Shown one piece after another: positions 1 to 7,304 of a stretch of DNA of 13,782 bases. Position numbers and translations under genes: made by a program. The notes beneath the pieces are model-generated. The model was not told the origin of the DNA, did no database searches, and saw only the letters and a list, made by a program, of their open reading frames with translations. Location of the stretch: assembly GCA_029942265.1 (NCBI GenBank), contig JAOZTO010000007.1:1874-15655 (forward strand). Reading direction: 5' to 3'. Source of the DNA: Desulfocapsa sp. (GTDB taxonomy: Bacteria > Desulfobacterota > Desulfobulbia > Desulfobulbales > Desulfocapsaceae). Numbering within the stretch: the stretch's first letter is position 1; each line of letters begins with the position of its first letter.

Positions 1-40
1 AAAAAGCTAAAATCGTAACCACATTGAAACACAACGCTTG

Positions 41-50
41 GAGGATATAA
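41..50 (+). promoter_or_regulatory. Ribosome binding site and visible leader of nuoA
   Basis: A GGAGG-type Shine-Dalgarno sequence at about 40-44 precedes the nuoA ATG at 51 with about 6 bases of spacing, which fixes the start of the first gene. Only 50 bases of leader are visible, so the operon promoter probably lies upstream of the window. No convincing promoter can be placed in what is shown. Confidence 0.8.
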
Positions 51-410
51 ATGTCAACGGAACTGATTCTTTCTGCAGCCACCCTGATCGGTATTGCTGC
101 TCTTGTTCCCTGCCTGATGGCATTGACTGCGGTCTTGGGGCCTCGGTCTAAAAGCAAAATGAAAAACGAAGCCTATGAGAGTGGTATTGGCCCGGTTATC
201 GGCCACGCTGATCAAAAGTTCAGTGTAAAGTTTTACCTTATCGCAATACTCTTTCTGATTTTCGACATTGAGGCGGTTTTTATGTACCCTTGGGCTGTCA
301 ACCTTCGCGAACTAGGTTGGTTTGGATTTACCGAAATGCTGGTTTTTATGCTACTTTTACTTACTGGTCTTATCTATATCTTAAAGAAAGGGGTGTTAAA
401 TTGGCGTTAG
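51..410 (+). CDS. nuoA: NADH-quinone oxidoreductase subunit A (NuoA)
   Basis: Small membrane subunit of complex I (ND3 homologue) that sits next to NuoH and helps couple quinone reduction to proton movement. The 119 residues fit the family. Three hydrophobic segments are visible, at about residues 5-29, 61-81 and 93-111. The conserved YESG motif is at 42-45 in the loop after helix 1, and the FDIE motif with acidic residues D72 and E74 lies in helix 2, as expected for NuoA/ND3. The start is ATG with a good GGAGG site. The last codons overlap the start of nuoB by 10 bases, so the two are probably translationally coupled. First gene of the operon; identification is firm. Confidence 0.97.
   Translation: MSTELILSAATLIGIAALVPCLMALTAVLGPRSKSKMKNEAYESGIGPVIGHADQKFSVKFYLIAILFLIFDIEAVFMYPWAVNLRELGWFGFTEMLVFMLLLLTGLIYILKKGVLNWR
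387..403 (+). promoter_or_regulatory. Ribosome binding site deciding a TTG start for nuoB
   Basis: AAAGGGG at 387-393 lies 7 bases before an in-frame TTG at 401. The NuoB-like sequence begins only a few codons after this TTG. The frame stays open upstream to an ATG at 290, but that stretch lies entirely inside nuoA, has no good ribosome site and encodes nothing NuoB-like. TTG at 401 is therefore the best start. Confidence 0.7.
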
Positions 411-913
411 GATTAGAAGCAAGTCTCGGCGACACAGTAGTTACCACCAAACTTGATGAGATTATCAACTGGGGACGACAATATTCATTGTGGCCATTTG
501 TCTACGGAACAGCATGTTGTGCCATCGAATTTATGAGCGCAGCAGCAAGTCAATACGATATCTCACGCTACGGTGCTGAAGTAGTTCGTTTTTCTCCGCG
601 CCAGGCTGATTTAATGCTTGTATGCGGCACAATTAGCTACAAACAGGCCGTCATTCTGAAACGAATTTACGAACAGATGCCCCACCCCAAATGGGTTGTT
701 GCCATGGGCGCATGTGCAAGTTCTGGTGGCATATACGACAACTATGCAACCGTACAGGGGATTGACACCATAATTCCTGTTGACATTTACATATCCGGCT
801 GTCCTCCAAGACCTGAAGCTGTTCTGGATGCACTCATCAAAATTCAGGATCAGATTAAAGGCGAAAGTTTGCTACAAGACCGCCATCAAGACTTTAAAGG
901 AATTCTCGACTGA
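401..913 (+). CDS. nuoB: NADH-quinone oxidoreductase subunit B (NuoB)
   Basis: Q-module subunit (PSST/Nqo6 family) that binds the terminal 4Fe-4S cluster N2, the immediate electron donor to quinone. From a TTG start it is 170 residues, normal for the family. The adjacent cysteine pair is at C39-C40 in the GTACC context, the third ligand is C105 in the GACASSGG motif and the fourth is C134 in the SGCPPRPE motif, so all four N2 ligands are present. It is a soluble protein docked on the membrane arm beside NuoD and NuoH. It overlaps the end of nuoA by 10 bases and its stop is one base before the nuoCD ATG. The TTG start is inferred from the Shine-Dalgarno spacing and family length; the identity is firm. 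Confidence 0.95.
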   Translation: MALGLEASLGDTVVTTKLDEIINWGRQYSLWPFVYGTACCAIEFMSAAASQYDISRYGAEVVRFSPRQADLMLVCGTISYKQAVILKRIYEQMPHPKWVVAMGACASSGGIYDNYATVQGIDTIIPVDIYISGCPPRPEAVLDALIKIQDQIKGESLLQDRHQDFKGILD

Positions 914-914
914 T

Positions 915-2630
915 ATGAATACGACGGCTCTAGAAAATATCAAGGCTGCGTTTCCAGACGCCACCTGCAAAGTTGTTCTGGGTTCAGTTGTCCTTGACGT
1001 ACAACCTGAAAATATAGAAAACACCCTTTCCCGGCTCAAAAACGACGCACAATTCAACTGCGGCCTGATGCTTGATGTAACAGCCATCGATTATCTCGAC
1101 TATCCCGAGCAGAAGGAAGCCAGATTTTTCGTTGTATACACCTTGCGCAACTGGGAAGATAATCTCCTCATTCAGGTAAGAACCCCCGTTACCGATCCAG
1201 ATAAAGGTATCCCAACAGCCACCCACCTCTTTGGCGCTGCTCTCTTTGGAGAACGGGAAGTGTACGACCAGTACGGTATTCATTTCCAGGGACATCCTGA
1301 TCTGAGAAGGATACTAAACCATTGGCAATTTGAAGGTCACCCACTAAGAAAAGATTACCCCATTGACAAACGTCAAATCTGTTACGAAAGTGACAGCCTC
1401 GAAAAAGAAATCAAGGCACGTCTTGCTAAAAAGGGTGTTGACGAAAGTACCATGAAGGACATTAACACCGAGGTTATGTTTTTAAACCTCGGGCCTTCTC
1501 ATCCTGCCACTCACGGAGCTATTAGAATCTTAACGGCACTTGATGGTGAAACTATCATCGCCAATGTTAACGAGATTGGTTACTTGCACAGGGGTTTTGA
1601 GAAAACTTCTGAAACGCTAACCTATAATCAGGTTATTCCACTGACAGATCGACTTAATTACTGCTCTTCCATGATGAACAATATAGCCTACGCCAAGGCT
1701 GTTGAATCATGGCTTGGCGTTGAAATAACCGAACGTGCTCAGTTTATGAGAGTTGTGCTGAGCGAATTTTACAGGGTGCTTGACCATCTTGTCTGCCTTG
1801 CAGCAGCCTTGGTTGATATGGGTGGCTTAACTAACTACTGGTATCTGTACAATGAGAAGGAAGCAGCATATGATTTAATCAGCCGTCTCACCGGAGCAAG
1901 GCTCACCAGTTCTTTTACCCGTATTGGTGGAATGTATCGCGACTTCTACGATGGCTGGAAGGAAGATCTTGAGATACAGATGAAAGGTATTGAAAAAGGT
2001 GTTGGAGATTCATTAAAACTTGTTGAAACTAATCGCATTGTCCACGACAGAACTCAAGATGTGTGTGTGTTATCAGGAGAAACAGCACTGAACTATGGTC
2101 TAACTGGCCCCACACTAAGAGCTAGCGGTGTTGCATACGACATGAGAAAAGATGCTCCATATTACAATTATGAAGCATTCGATTTCGATGTTCCGGTTGG
2201 CTCAAAAGGTGATGTCTATGATCGGTTTATGATTCGGTATGAAGAGATAGCCCAATCATTACGTATTATTCGCCAGGCCCTGAAACACATCCCTGAAGGC
2301 CCTGTAAATATCGACAATTCGCAGATTTGTCTGCCACCTAAGCATCAGGTGTACAACAACATCGAAGGACTGTCAAACCACTTCAAACTGATCTTTGAAG
2401 GAGTACATGCTCCTGCTGGGGAATGGTATGACGGTTTTGAAGCAGCAAATGGCGAGCTGGGATTTCATTTTGTCTCGGACGGCTCTGGGAAACCATACAA
2501 ACTAAAAGTCAGACCACCATGTTTTTACATAATGGGCGGTTTTCATAAAATGGTGGAAGGAAACATGATTGCAGACGCAGTTATTAACCTGAGTTGCATA
2601 AATATAATCGGTGGGGAGTTAGACAGATGA
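915..2630 (+). CDS. nuoCD: Fused NADH-quinone oxidoreductase subunit C/D (NuoCD)
   Basis: A 571-residue fusion of the 30-kDa subunit (NuoC) and the quinone-binding 49-kDa subunit (NuoD). The NuoC part covers about residues 1-155 and holds the family signature EREVYDQYGI (113-122) followed by FEGHPLRKDYP (139-149). A charged, probably helical linker (about 158-183) leads into NuoD, which opens with LNLGPSHPATHG (190-201). H200 and Y249 have the same 49-residue spacing as the quinone-contacting His38 and Tyr87 of Thermus Nqo4. The chain ends in the typical GELDR. The ATG at 915 follows the nuoB stop by one base, with AAAGGAA at 896-902 upstream. The frame is open further upstream, but that part lies inside nuoB and is not NuoC-like. 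The fusion is real: no stop or frameshift separates the halves. The stop overlaps the nuoE start (ATGA). Confidence 0.96.
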   Translation: MNTTALENIKAAFPDATCKVVLGSVVLDVQPENIENTLSRLKNDAQFNCGLMLDVTAIDYLDYPEQKEARFFVVYTLRNWEDNLLIQVRTPVTDPDKGIPTATHLFGAALFGEREVYDQYGIHFQGHPDLRRILNHWQFEGHPLRKDYPIDKRQICYESDSLEKEIKARLAKKGVDESTMKDINTEVMFLNLGPSHPATHGAIRILTALDGETIIANVNEIGYLHRGFEKTSETLTYNQVIPLTDRLNYCSSMMNNIAYAKAVESWLGVEITERAQFMRVVLSEFYRVLDHLVCLAAALVDMGGLTNYWYLYNEKEAAYDLISRLTGARLTSSFTRIGGMYRDFYDGWKEDLEIQMKGIEKGVGDSLKLVETNRIVHDRTQDVCVLSGETALNYGLTGPTLRASGVAYDMRKDAPYYNYEAFDFDVPVGSKGDVYDRFMIRYEEIAQSLRIIRQALKHIPEGPVNIDNSQICLPPKHQVYNNIEGLSNHFKLIFEGVHAPAGEWYDGFEAANGELGFHFVSDGSGKPYKLKVRPPCFYIMGGFHKMVEGNMIADAVINLSCINIIGGELDR

Positions 2631-3133
2631 GCGACCGTTCACAACTAATTTCTACAGGAAAACCGTTCGCATTTGATCAGCAAAGAGATAAAGAGTTTGA
2701 ACGACTGGCCAAACGCTATCCCATCAGGGAATCTATGATTCTTCCATCCCTATGGCTAGTACAGGAGCAGGAAGGATGGGTGAGTCAGGAGTCAATCGCC
2801 TATATTGCTGACCGAATTGGTACCTTTGCAAGTAAAGTGTACGAGGCAGCAACTTTTTACACAATGTATCACCTTCACCCAATGGGAAAATTTCACATCT
2901 GTGTCTGTAGAACCCTCTCCTGCTGGTTGCGAGGAAAGCAGGAGATTGTTGATTATCTGAAAGACGAAGTTGGTATTGTTCCTGGTCAGGTAAGGGATGA
3001 CGGAAAATACAGTCTTGAAGAAGTCGAATGTTTAGGACACTGCGGAACCGCGCCTGTTGTCCAAATCAATGGCAAATTCCACGAAAATATGGATGTGGAA
3101 AAGCTTAAAGTCCTGCTGACCACATTGCAATAA
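2627..3133 (+). CDS. nuoE: NADH-quinone oxidoreductase subunit E (NuoE)
   Basis: Peripheral N-module subunit (24-kDa family, thioredoxin-like fold) carrying the 2Fe-2S cluster N1a next to the FMN of NuoF. The 168 residues match the family. An N-terminal helical region contains the ILPSLWLVQEQEGW segment (38-51), and the cluster ligands are C94 and C99 (C-x4-C) with C135 and C139 (CLGHC, C-x3-C). The start is the ATG that overlaps the nuoCD stop as ATGA, preceded by GGGGAG at 2613-2618 with 8 bases of spacing. A longer reading from an ATG at 2594 would lie inside nuoCD and lacks family support. C92 is an additional nearby cysteine not expected to be a ligand. The gene is followed after 13 bases by nuoF, its structural partner. 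Confidence 0.95.
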   Translation: MSDRSQLISTGKPFAFDQQRDKEFERLAKRYPIRESMILPSLWLVQEQEGWVSQESIAYIADRIGTFASKVYEAATFYTMYHLHPMGKFHICVCRTLSCWLRGKQEIVDYLKDEVGIVPGQVRDDGKYSLEEVECLGHCGTAPVVQINGKFHENMDVEKLKVLLTTLQ

Positions 3134-3146
3134 GAGGCGTATCTAT

Positions 3147-4442
3147 ATGGAAGTCAAGGAAGTCAAAATTTTAAGTGCCAAGTTTGATATCAAAAACGCC
3201 CACAAGATAGAAACTGCTAAAAAACACGGGGCGTATTCAACTCTGGACAAACTCTTTTCAATGAAACCTGAAGAGGTCATTGAGGAGGTGAAGAACAGTG
3301 GCTTACGTGGAAGAGGTGGAGCTGGATTCCCTGCGGGGCTCAAATGGAGTTTCCTCCCAAAAGATACCGGAAAACCTATTTATCTTACGGTCAACTCTGA
3401 CGAGTCCGAACCTGCTACGTTCAAAGATAGATATATCCTGGTTAAAGATCCACATATGATGATTGAAGGTATTATCATCTGTTGCTATGCCATAGATTGC
3501 CATGAATCATTTATTTATATTCGAGGCGAATACACAAGTCAGGTGGAAATTTTACAAGAGGCCATCGACGAAGCATATAACGCCGGCTACTTGGGTAAAA
3601 CAGTGGATGGTCATGATTTCAAACTTGAAGTCACTGTTCATAGAGGTGCTGGAGCCTACATATGTGGTGAAGAAACCGCCCTTCTCGAATCCATAGAAGG
3701 AAAAAAAGGGCAACCTCGATCAAAGCCGCCCTTCCCTGCTGTTGAGGGACTCTACGGCTGTCCCACTATTATCAACAACGTGCAAAGCATTGCATCTCTT
3801 CCGTTTATCATGGAAAAAGGTGCTGATGCCTACAAGGCTTATGGTACTGAAAAAAGTGCAGGAACGCACCTGTTTGGTATCTCTGGTCATGTTGAAAAAC
3901 CAGGTATGTACGAGTTGCCGCTTGGTCTGCCGTTACTCCAGGTTATTGATACAGTTGCAGGTGGTGTCTGGAAAGGACGAGCGCTTAAAGGGGTAATCCC
4001 CGGTGGAAGTTCAACCCCTGTACTACTTCCGGAAGAGGCAAAAACCGCAACCCTGGACTATGAATCAATGGCCGAGCATAAGACTATGTTTGGTTCCGGC
4101 GGTATAGTTGTTCTCGATGAAACTGTTGATATGGTTGAACTGGTGCAAAATCTTATTGCATTTTACCATCACGAATCCTGCGGCCAATGTACTCCATGCA
4201 GGGAAGGTCTTGGCTGGATGCTAAAAATTACTGAAAAAATTCTGAGTGGCGAGGGTAGCATGGCTGATATAGACCTGCTCCGTGAACTCTGCGACAATAT
4301 TGAAATGAAAACAGTGTGTGTTCTGTCGGCTGCCTGCACCATGCCGGTGCGCAGTTATCTTGATAAATTCAGACATGAATTTGAAGCATATATACAGACA
4401 GATCCTTCTCCACATAAGAAACAGGAACAGGCAAGCCCATGA
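3147..4442 (+). CDS. nuoF: NADH-quinone oxidoreductase subunit F (NuoF), NADH- and FMN-binding
   Basis: The electron-entry subunit (51-kDa family): it binds NADH and FMN and passes electrons to the 4Fe-4S cluster N3. Its 431 residues are typical. The glycine-rich RGRGGAGFP loop is at 54-62, NSDESEP at 83-89 and GAYICGEETAL begins at 169; these form the nucleotide and flavin site. N3 ligands are C345, C348 and C351 (CGQCTPC) with C391 in the KTVC segment 40 residues later. The start is ATG with AAGAGG at 3132-3137, 9 bases upstream. Its stop overlaps the nuoG start as ATGA. Homologous modules occur in NAD-linked hydrogenases and formate dehydrogenases, but the position between nuoE and nuoG in a full nuo operon makes complex I the clear assignment. 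Confidence 0.97.
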   Translation: MEVKEVKILSAKFDIKNAHKIETAKKHGAYSTLDKLFSMKPEEVIEEVKNSGLRGRGGAGFPAGLKWSFLPKDTGKPIYLTVNSDESEPATFKDRYILVKDPHMMIEGIIICCYAIDCHESFIYIRGEYTSQVEILQEAIDEAYNAGYLGKTVDGHDFKLEVTVHRGAGAYICGEETALLESIEGKKGQPRSKPPFPAVEGLYGCPTIINNVQSIASLPFIMEKGADAYKAYGTEKSAGTHLFGISGHVEKPGMYELPLGLPLLQVIDTVAGGVWKGRALKGVIPGGSSTPVLLPEEAKTATLDYESMAEHKTMFGSGGIVVLDETVDMVELVQNLIAFYHHESCGQCTPCREGLGWMLKITEKILSGEGSMADIDLLRELCDNIEMKTVCVLSAACTMPVRSYLDKFRHEFEAYIQTDPSPHKKQEQASP

Positions 4443-6001
4443 GTGATATGGTTAAACTTTTTGTAAACGGCGTCGAGGTGGAAGTCGAGGCGGGTAAAAA
4501 CCTGATAGACGCTGTTGGAGCCGTCGGGATAGAAATTCCACATCTCTGCTATCATCCTGCACTGGGCGCAGACGGCAACTGCCGAATGTGTCTCGTAGGA
4601 ATTGAGGATGGCCGTCCTCCCCTTGTACCAGCCTGTAAAACTCCGGCACAGGAAGGTATGAAAGTGCTGCTTGACGCTGAACACATCAAGAAAATCCAAC
4701 GTGATGTAATGGAACTTGAACTGATCAATCACCCCATTGATTGCCCAGTTTGTGATCAGGCCGGAGAATGCTCGCTTCAAGATTACTACATGGATTACGA
4801 TCAGCGTGAAAGCAGAATGACCGTAGCCCAGGTAAACAAAAACAAAAAAATGGATTTTGGTTGCGGCGTAGTCCATGACCAAGAACGATGCGTGCTTTGT
4901 GGCAGATGCGTAAGGTTTTGCCGGGAAATCACCAAAACAGGCGAACTTGGTATCATCAACAGAACTGATGAATCTAGGGTAAATATATTCCCTGGCAGGC
5001 CTCTTGAAAATCGATACGCCGTAAATGTTGTGGATCTTTGTCCGGTTGGAGCGATGACCAGCAGTGATTTTCGATTCCAGCAACGGGTATGGTTTCTCAA
5101 AAAATCCCCAGGAATCTGTCACGGATGTTCAAAAGGATGCAATATAACCATCGATCATAACCGGCAAAAATACGAAGATGATATAATCTATCGCTTGCGT
5201 CCACGCCTGAACCAACAGGTCAATGGATATTTTATGTGTGACGAAGGAAGGCTCAGTTACAAACAGCAGAACGAGAACAGAGTAACACAAGTACTGATTG
5301 ATAAAAGTGAAGCCAGCATCAACGATGCCATCCAGTCGTGTCTGGCTAAGATTGAGAACTCAAGCTCTCCTCTTATACTTGTTTCTCCTAATTGTTCACT
5401 GGAACAACTTGTTGCCATCAAAGCACTTGCAGATCAAATTGATGCACCTATTAGTGGCTACAGTGATGGGTATATAAAAGCAGGAGACGGAGACGATTAT
5501 CTTATTCAAGATGATAAATCAGCAAATCGTGCAGGTCTTAATCTTCTTGAAATCGACACTACCAAAGCAAAATTTGAAGAGAGACTGGCCACAGCTGATT
5601 TATTGATCAACTTTGACAATGATCTTTCACTATCCTACTCGGATACAGAACTAAAAGAAATGCTGTCCGACACCGTGATAATTGCTCTGTCTTCACAAAA
5701 AAATTATCTAACAGACCTTGCAAACATTTTAATTCCACTGGCAGCATACAGTGAATACGCAGGTAGCCTTATTAACTGTGATAATATTCTGCAAACATTT
5801 GATAAGGCGCTTAGCAAAAATGCCCCTCTGGATGATGCGGCAATAGTAGCTGCCAAACTTGGCGGGCCAATGAAAAATGCTACCGATATCTTTTGTGAGC
5901 TACAGAAACTGATCCCTGCACTCAGCAATACAGAGTTGCAAAATATTCCGGCTGAAGGGTTGAACTTAAACAATAGTGAGGCATCCAATGTCACTGCTTG
6001 A
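4439..6001 (+). CDS. nuoG: NADH-quinone oxidoreductase subunit G (NuoG), compact form
   Basis: Iron-sulfur backbone of the N module (75-kDa family), conducting electrons from NuoF toward NuoI. In order: a 2Fe-2S ferredoxin domain for N1b (C37, C48, C51, C66); the His-Cys N5 site (H98, C102, C105, C111); the N4 site (C151, C154, C157, C201); and a fourth 4Fe-4S site matching N7 (C227, C230, C234, C267). The remaining 250 residues are a reduced molybdopterin-oxidoreductase-like domain without the usual cofactor-binding bulk. At 520 residues it is well below the roughly 680-910 residues common for bacterial NuoG. No stop or frameshift suggests decay, and a recognisable late segment with ILIPLAAYSEYAGSLIN is retained near the C terminus, so it looks naturally compact. 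The ATG overlaps the nuoF stop, with AGGAA 11 bases upstream. Its 3' end overlaps nuoH by 14 bases. Confidence 0.93.
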   Translation: MSDMVKLFVNGVEVEVEAGKNLIDAVGAVGIEIPHLCYHPALGADGNCRMCLVGIEDGRPPLVPACKTPAQEGMKVLLDAEHIKKIQRDVMELELINHPIDCPVCDQAGECSLQDYYMDYDQRESRMTVAQVNKNKKMDFGCGVVHDQERCVLCGRCVRFCREITKTGELGIINRTDESRVNIFPGRPLENRYAVNVVDLCPVGAMTSSDFRFQQRVWFLKKSPGICHGCSKGCNITIDHNRQKYEDDIIYRLRPRLNQQVNGYFMCDEGRLSYKQQNENRVTQVLIDKSEASINDAIQSCLAKIENSSSPLILVSPNCSLEQLVAIKALADQIDAPISGYSDGYIKAGDGDDYLIQDDKSANRAGLNLLEIDTTKAKFEERLATADLLINFDNDLSLSYSDTELKEMLSDTVIIALSSQKNYLTDLANILIPLAAYSEYAGSLINCDNILQTFDKALSKNAPLDDAAIVAAKLGGPMKNATDIFCELQKLIPALSNTELQNIPAEGLNLNNSEASNVTA

Positions 6002-7274
6002 TTATGTAATGATAGCAATTCGAGTTGCCTTCAGTGCCTTTGTGCCGCTCTGTTTTATAGCAGTATGTGTATGGATGGAGAGAAGAGGAGCCGGTTTTTT
6101 CCAGGATCGTGCCGGACCAAATCGTGCTAATATATACGGTTTCAGAGCTGCTGGACTTGTGCAGAATCTTGCGGATGCTGCCAAGTTGATTTTTAAAGAA
6201 GACATGGTTTCCGGCCACATAAAACACAAGTTTTATTTTATCCTTGCGCCGATCATTGTCTTCTTCACATCTCTGGTTTCATTTGCGGTCGTCCCCTTTG
6301 CCGACACTCTGGTTCTTGGAGGAAAAAGCTATATCATGCAAGGGATTCCAATTGATATTGGTATTCTCTGGTTTTTTGCCTTTGCAGGTTTTGCTGTGTA
6401 CGGCATTATACTTGCTGGCTGGTCTTCCACCAACAAATACGGCATACTCGGGGGGCTCAGATCAGCTGCTCAGGTTATCAGCTATGAAATTCCGATGGCT
6501 CTTGCAATCATCAGTCTTCTGGTGGTGTACGGAACCGTTGATCTTAATGAAATGGCACAATTTCAAGGCGGATTACTCTTTGGGTTTATTCCCATGTGGG
6601 GCGTAATTCTCCAGCCTGTTGGAGTTATCATATTTATCATTGCTGCATTTGCCGAAACAAACCGCACTCCCTTTGATCTTGCTGAAGGAGAAAGTGAAAT
6701 CGTTGCCGGTTTTCATGTTGAATACAGTGCCATGAAGTTTGCTGTCTTCTTTATGGGCGAATATGTTGCAATGTTTGCTTCCAGTGCAATTATAATAACC
6801 CTCTATTTTGGTGGTTACCAGATACCGTGGTTTTCAACGGATGTGCTGATCAACTATGCAAAGCCTGTTGCGCTTCTTTTGATGATTCTTTTGCCGATTA
6901 TAATGTACTATTTTACGGGTTGGATAAAGAGAAGTAATGTCAGTCACTACCCTCGTGAAAACGATCCCAGGGTTTTCGAAGCAAACGTATATATCAAATG
7001 TTTCTGGGCATTGGTTGTTGTAGTTGAAGTTCTGTTGCTTACACTTTTATTTTGTGAGTCGGGCGGTTCAATGGCTCACATTTTCGTGACACTGCTACAG
7101 GTTTGTACTTTTCTTACAAAAGTCACCATGATGATCTTTGTATATATTTGGGTACGCTGGACACTACCCCGTTTTCGATATGACCTATTGCAGAAACTTG
7201 GATGGCAAACGCTTCTGCCGCTGGCACTTTTGAATATACTGGTTACAAGCGCACTTGTTGTAGTATTCAGCTAA
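5988..7274 (+). CDS. nuoH: NADH-quinone oxidoreductase subunit H (NuoH), with internal insertion
   Basis: Membrane subunit (ND1 homologue) that forms the quinone entry channel and links the hydrophilic and membrane arms. Diagnostic segments are ERRGAGFFQDRAGPNR near the N terminus, GLVQNLADAAKLIFKED, the GGLRSAAQVISYEIPMA loop, and AETNRTPFDLAEGESEIVAG. The C-terminal helix with FIWVR-like YIWVRWTLPRFRYD is also intact. At 428 residues it exceeds the usual roughly 325-350. The excess lies internally, about residues 283-372, and includes two further hydrophobic segments. The ATG at 5988 is chosen because GAGG (5978-5981) lies 6 bases before it; a GTG at 5976 is possible but overlaps that site. 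It overlaps nuoG by 14 bases and precedes nuoI by 30 bases. Confidence 0.94.
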   Translation: MSLLDYVMIAIRVAFSAFVPLCFIAVCVWMERRGAGFFQDRAGPNRANIYGFRAAGLVQNLADAAKLIFKEDMVSGHIKHKFYFILAPIIVFFTSLVSFAVVPFADTLVLGGKSYIMQGIPIDIGILWFFAFAGFAVYGIILAGWSSTNKYGILGGLRSAAQVISYEIPMALAIISLLVVYGTVDLNEMAQFQGGLLFGFIPMWGVILQPVGVIIFIIAAFAETNRTPFDLAEGESEIVAGFHVEYSAMKFAVFFMGEYVAMFASSAIIITLYFGGYQIPWFSTDVLINYAKPVALLLMILLPIIMYYFTGWIKRSNVSHYPRENDPRVFEANVYIKCFWALVVVVEVLLLTLLFCESGGSMAHIFVTLLQVCTFLTKVTMMIFVYIWVRWTLPRFRYDLLQKLGWQTLLPLALLNILVTSALVVVFS

Positions 7275-7304
7275 TACTACAACAAAGTGCTTAAGGAGAA
7301 CGAT

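Noticed and set aside
24..51. TTGAAA and TATAAA 16 bases apart, resembling a promoter before nuoA
   Set aside because: The second hexamer overlaps the ribosome site and the first base of the nuoA ATG, so transcription would begin inside nuoA and miss its start codon. This is a chance match.
4355..5122. A 255-codon open frame on the minus strand
   Set aside because: It lies opposite the well supported end of nuoF and start of nuoG. Its translation shows no recognisable domain, and it is best explained as a shadow of those genes.
4439..6001. nuoG as a molybdenum-dependent formate dehydrogenase or NADH-dependent hydrogenase subunit
   Set aside because: The four-cluster order is that of NuoG, the C-terminal domain is too reduced to bind a molybdopterin cofactor, and the gene lies in a full nuo operon with no hydrogenase or formate dehydrogenase partner.
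4439..6001. nuoG as a truncated pseudogene
   Set aside because: The frame is intact, a NuoG-like C-terminal segment is retained, and the stop overlaps the nuoH start in normal operon fashion. A compact natural variant explains it better than decay.
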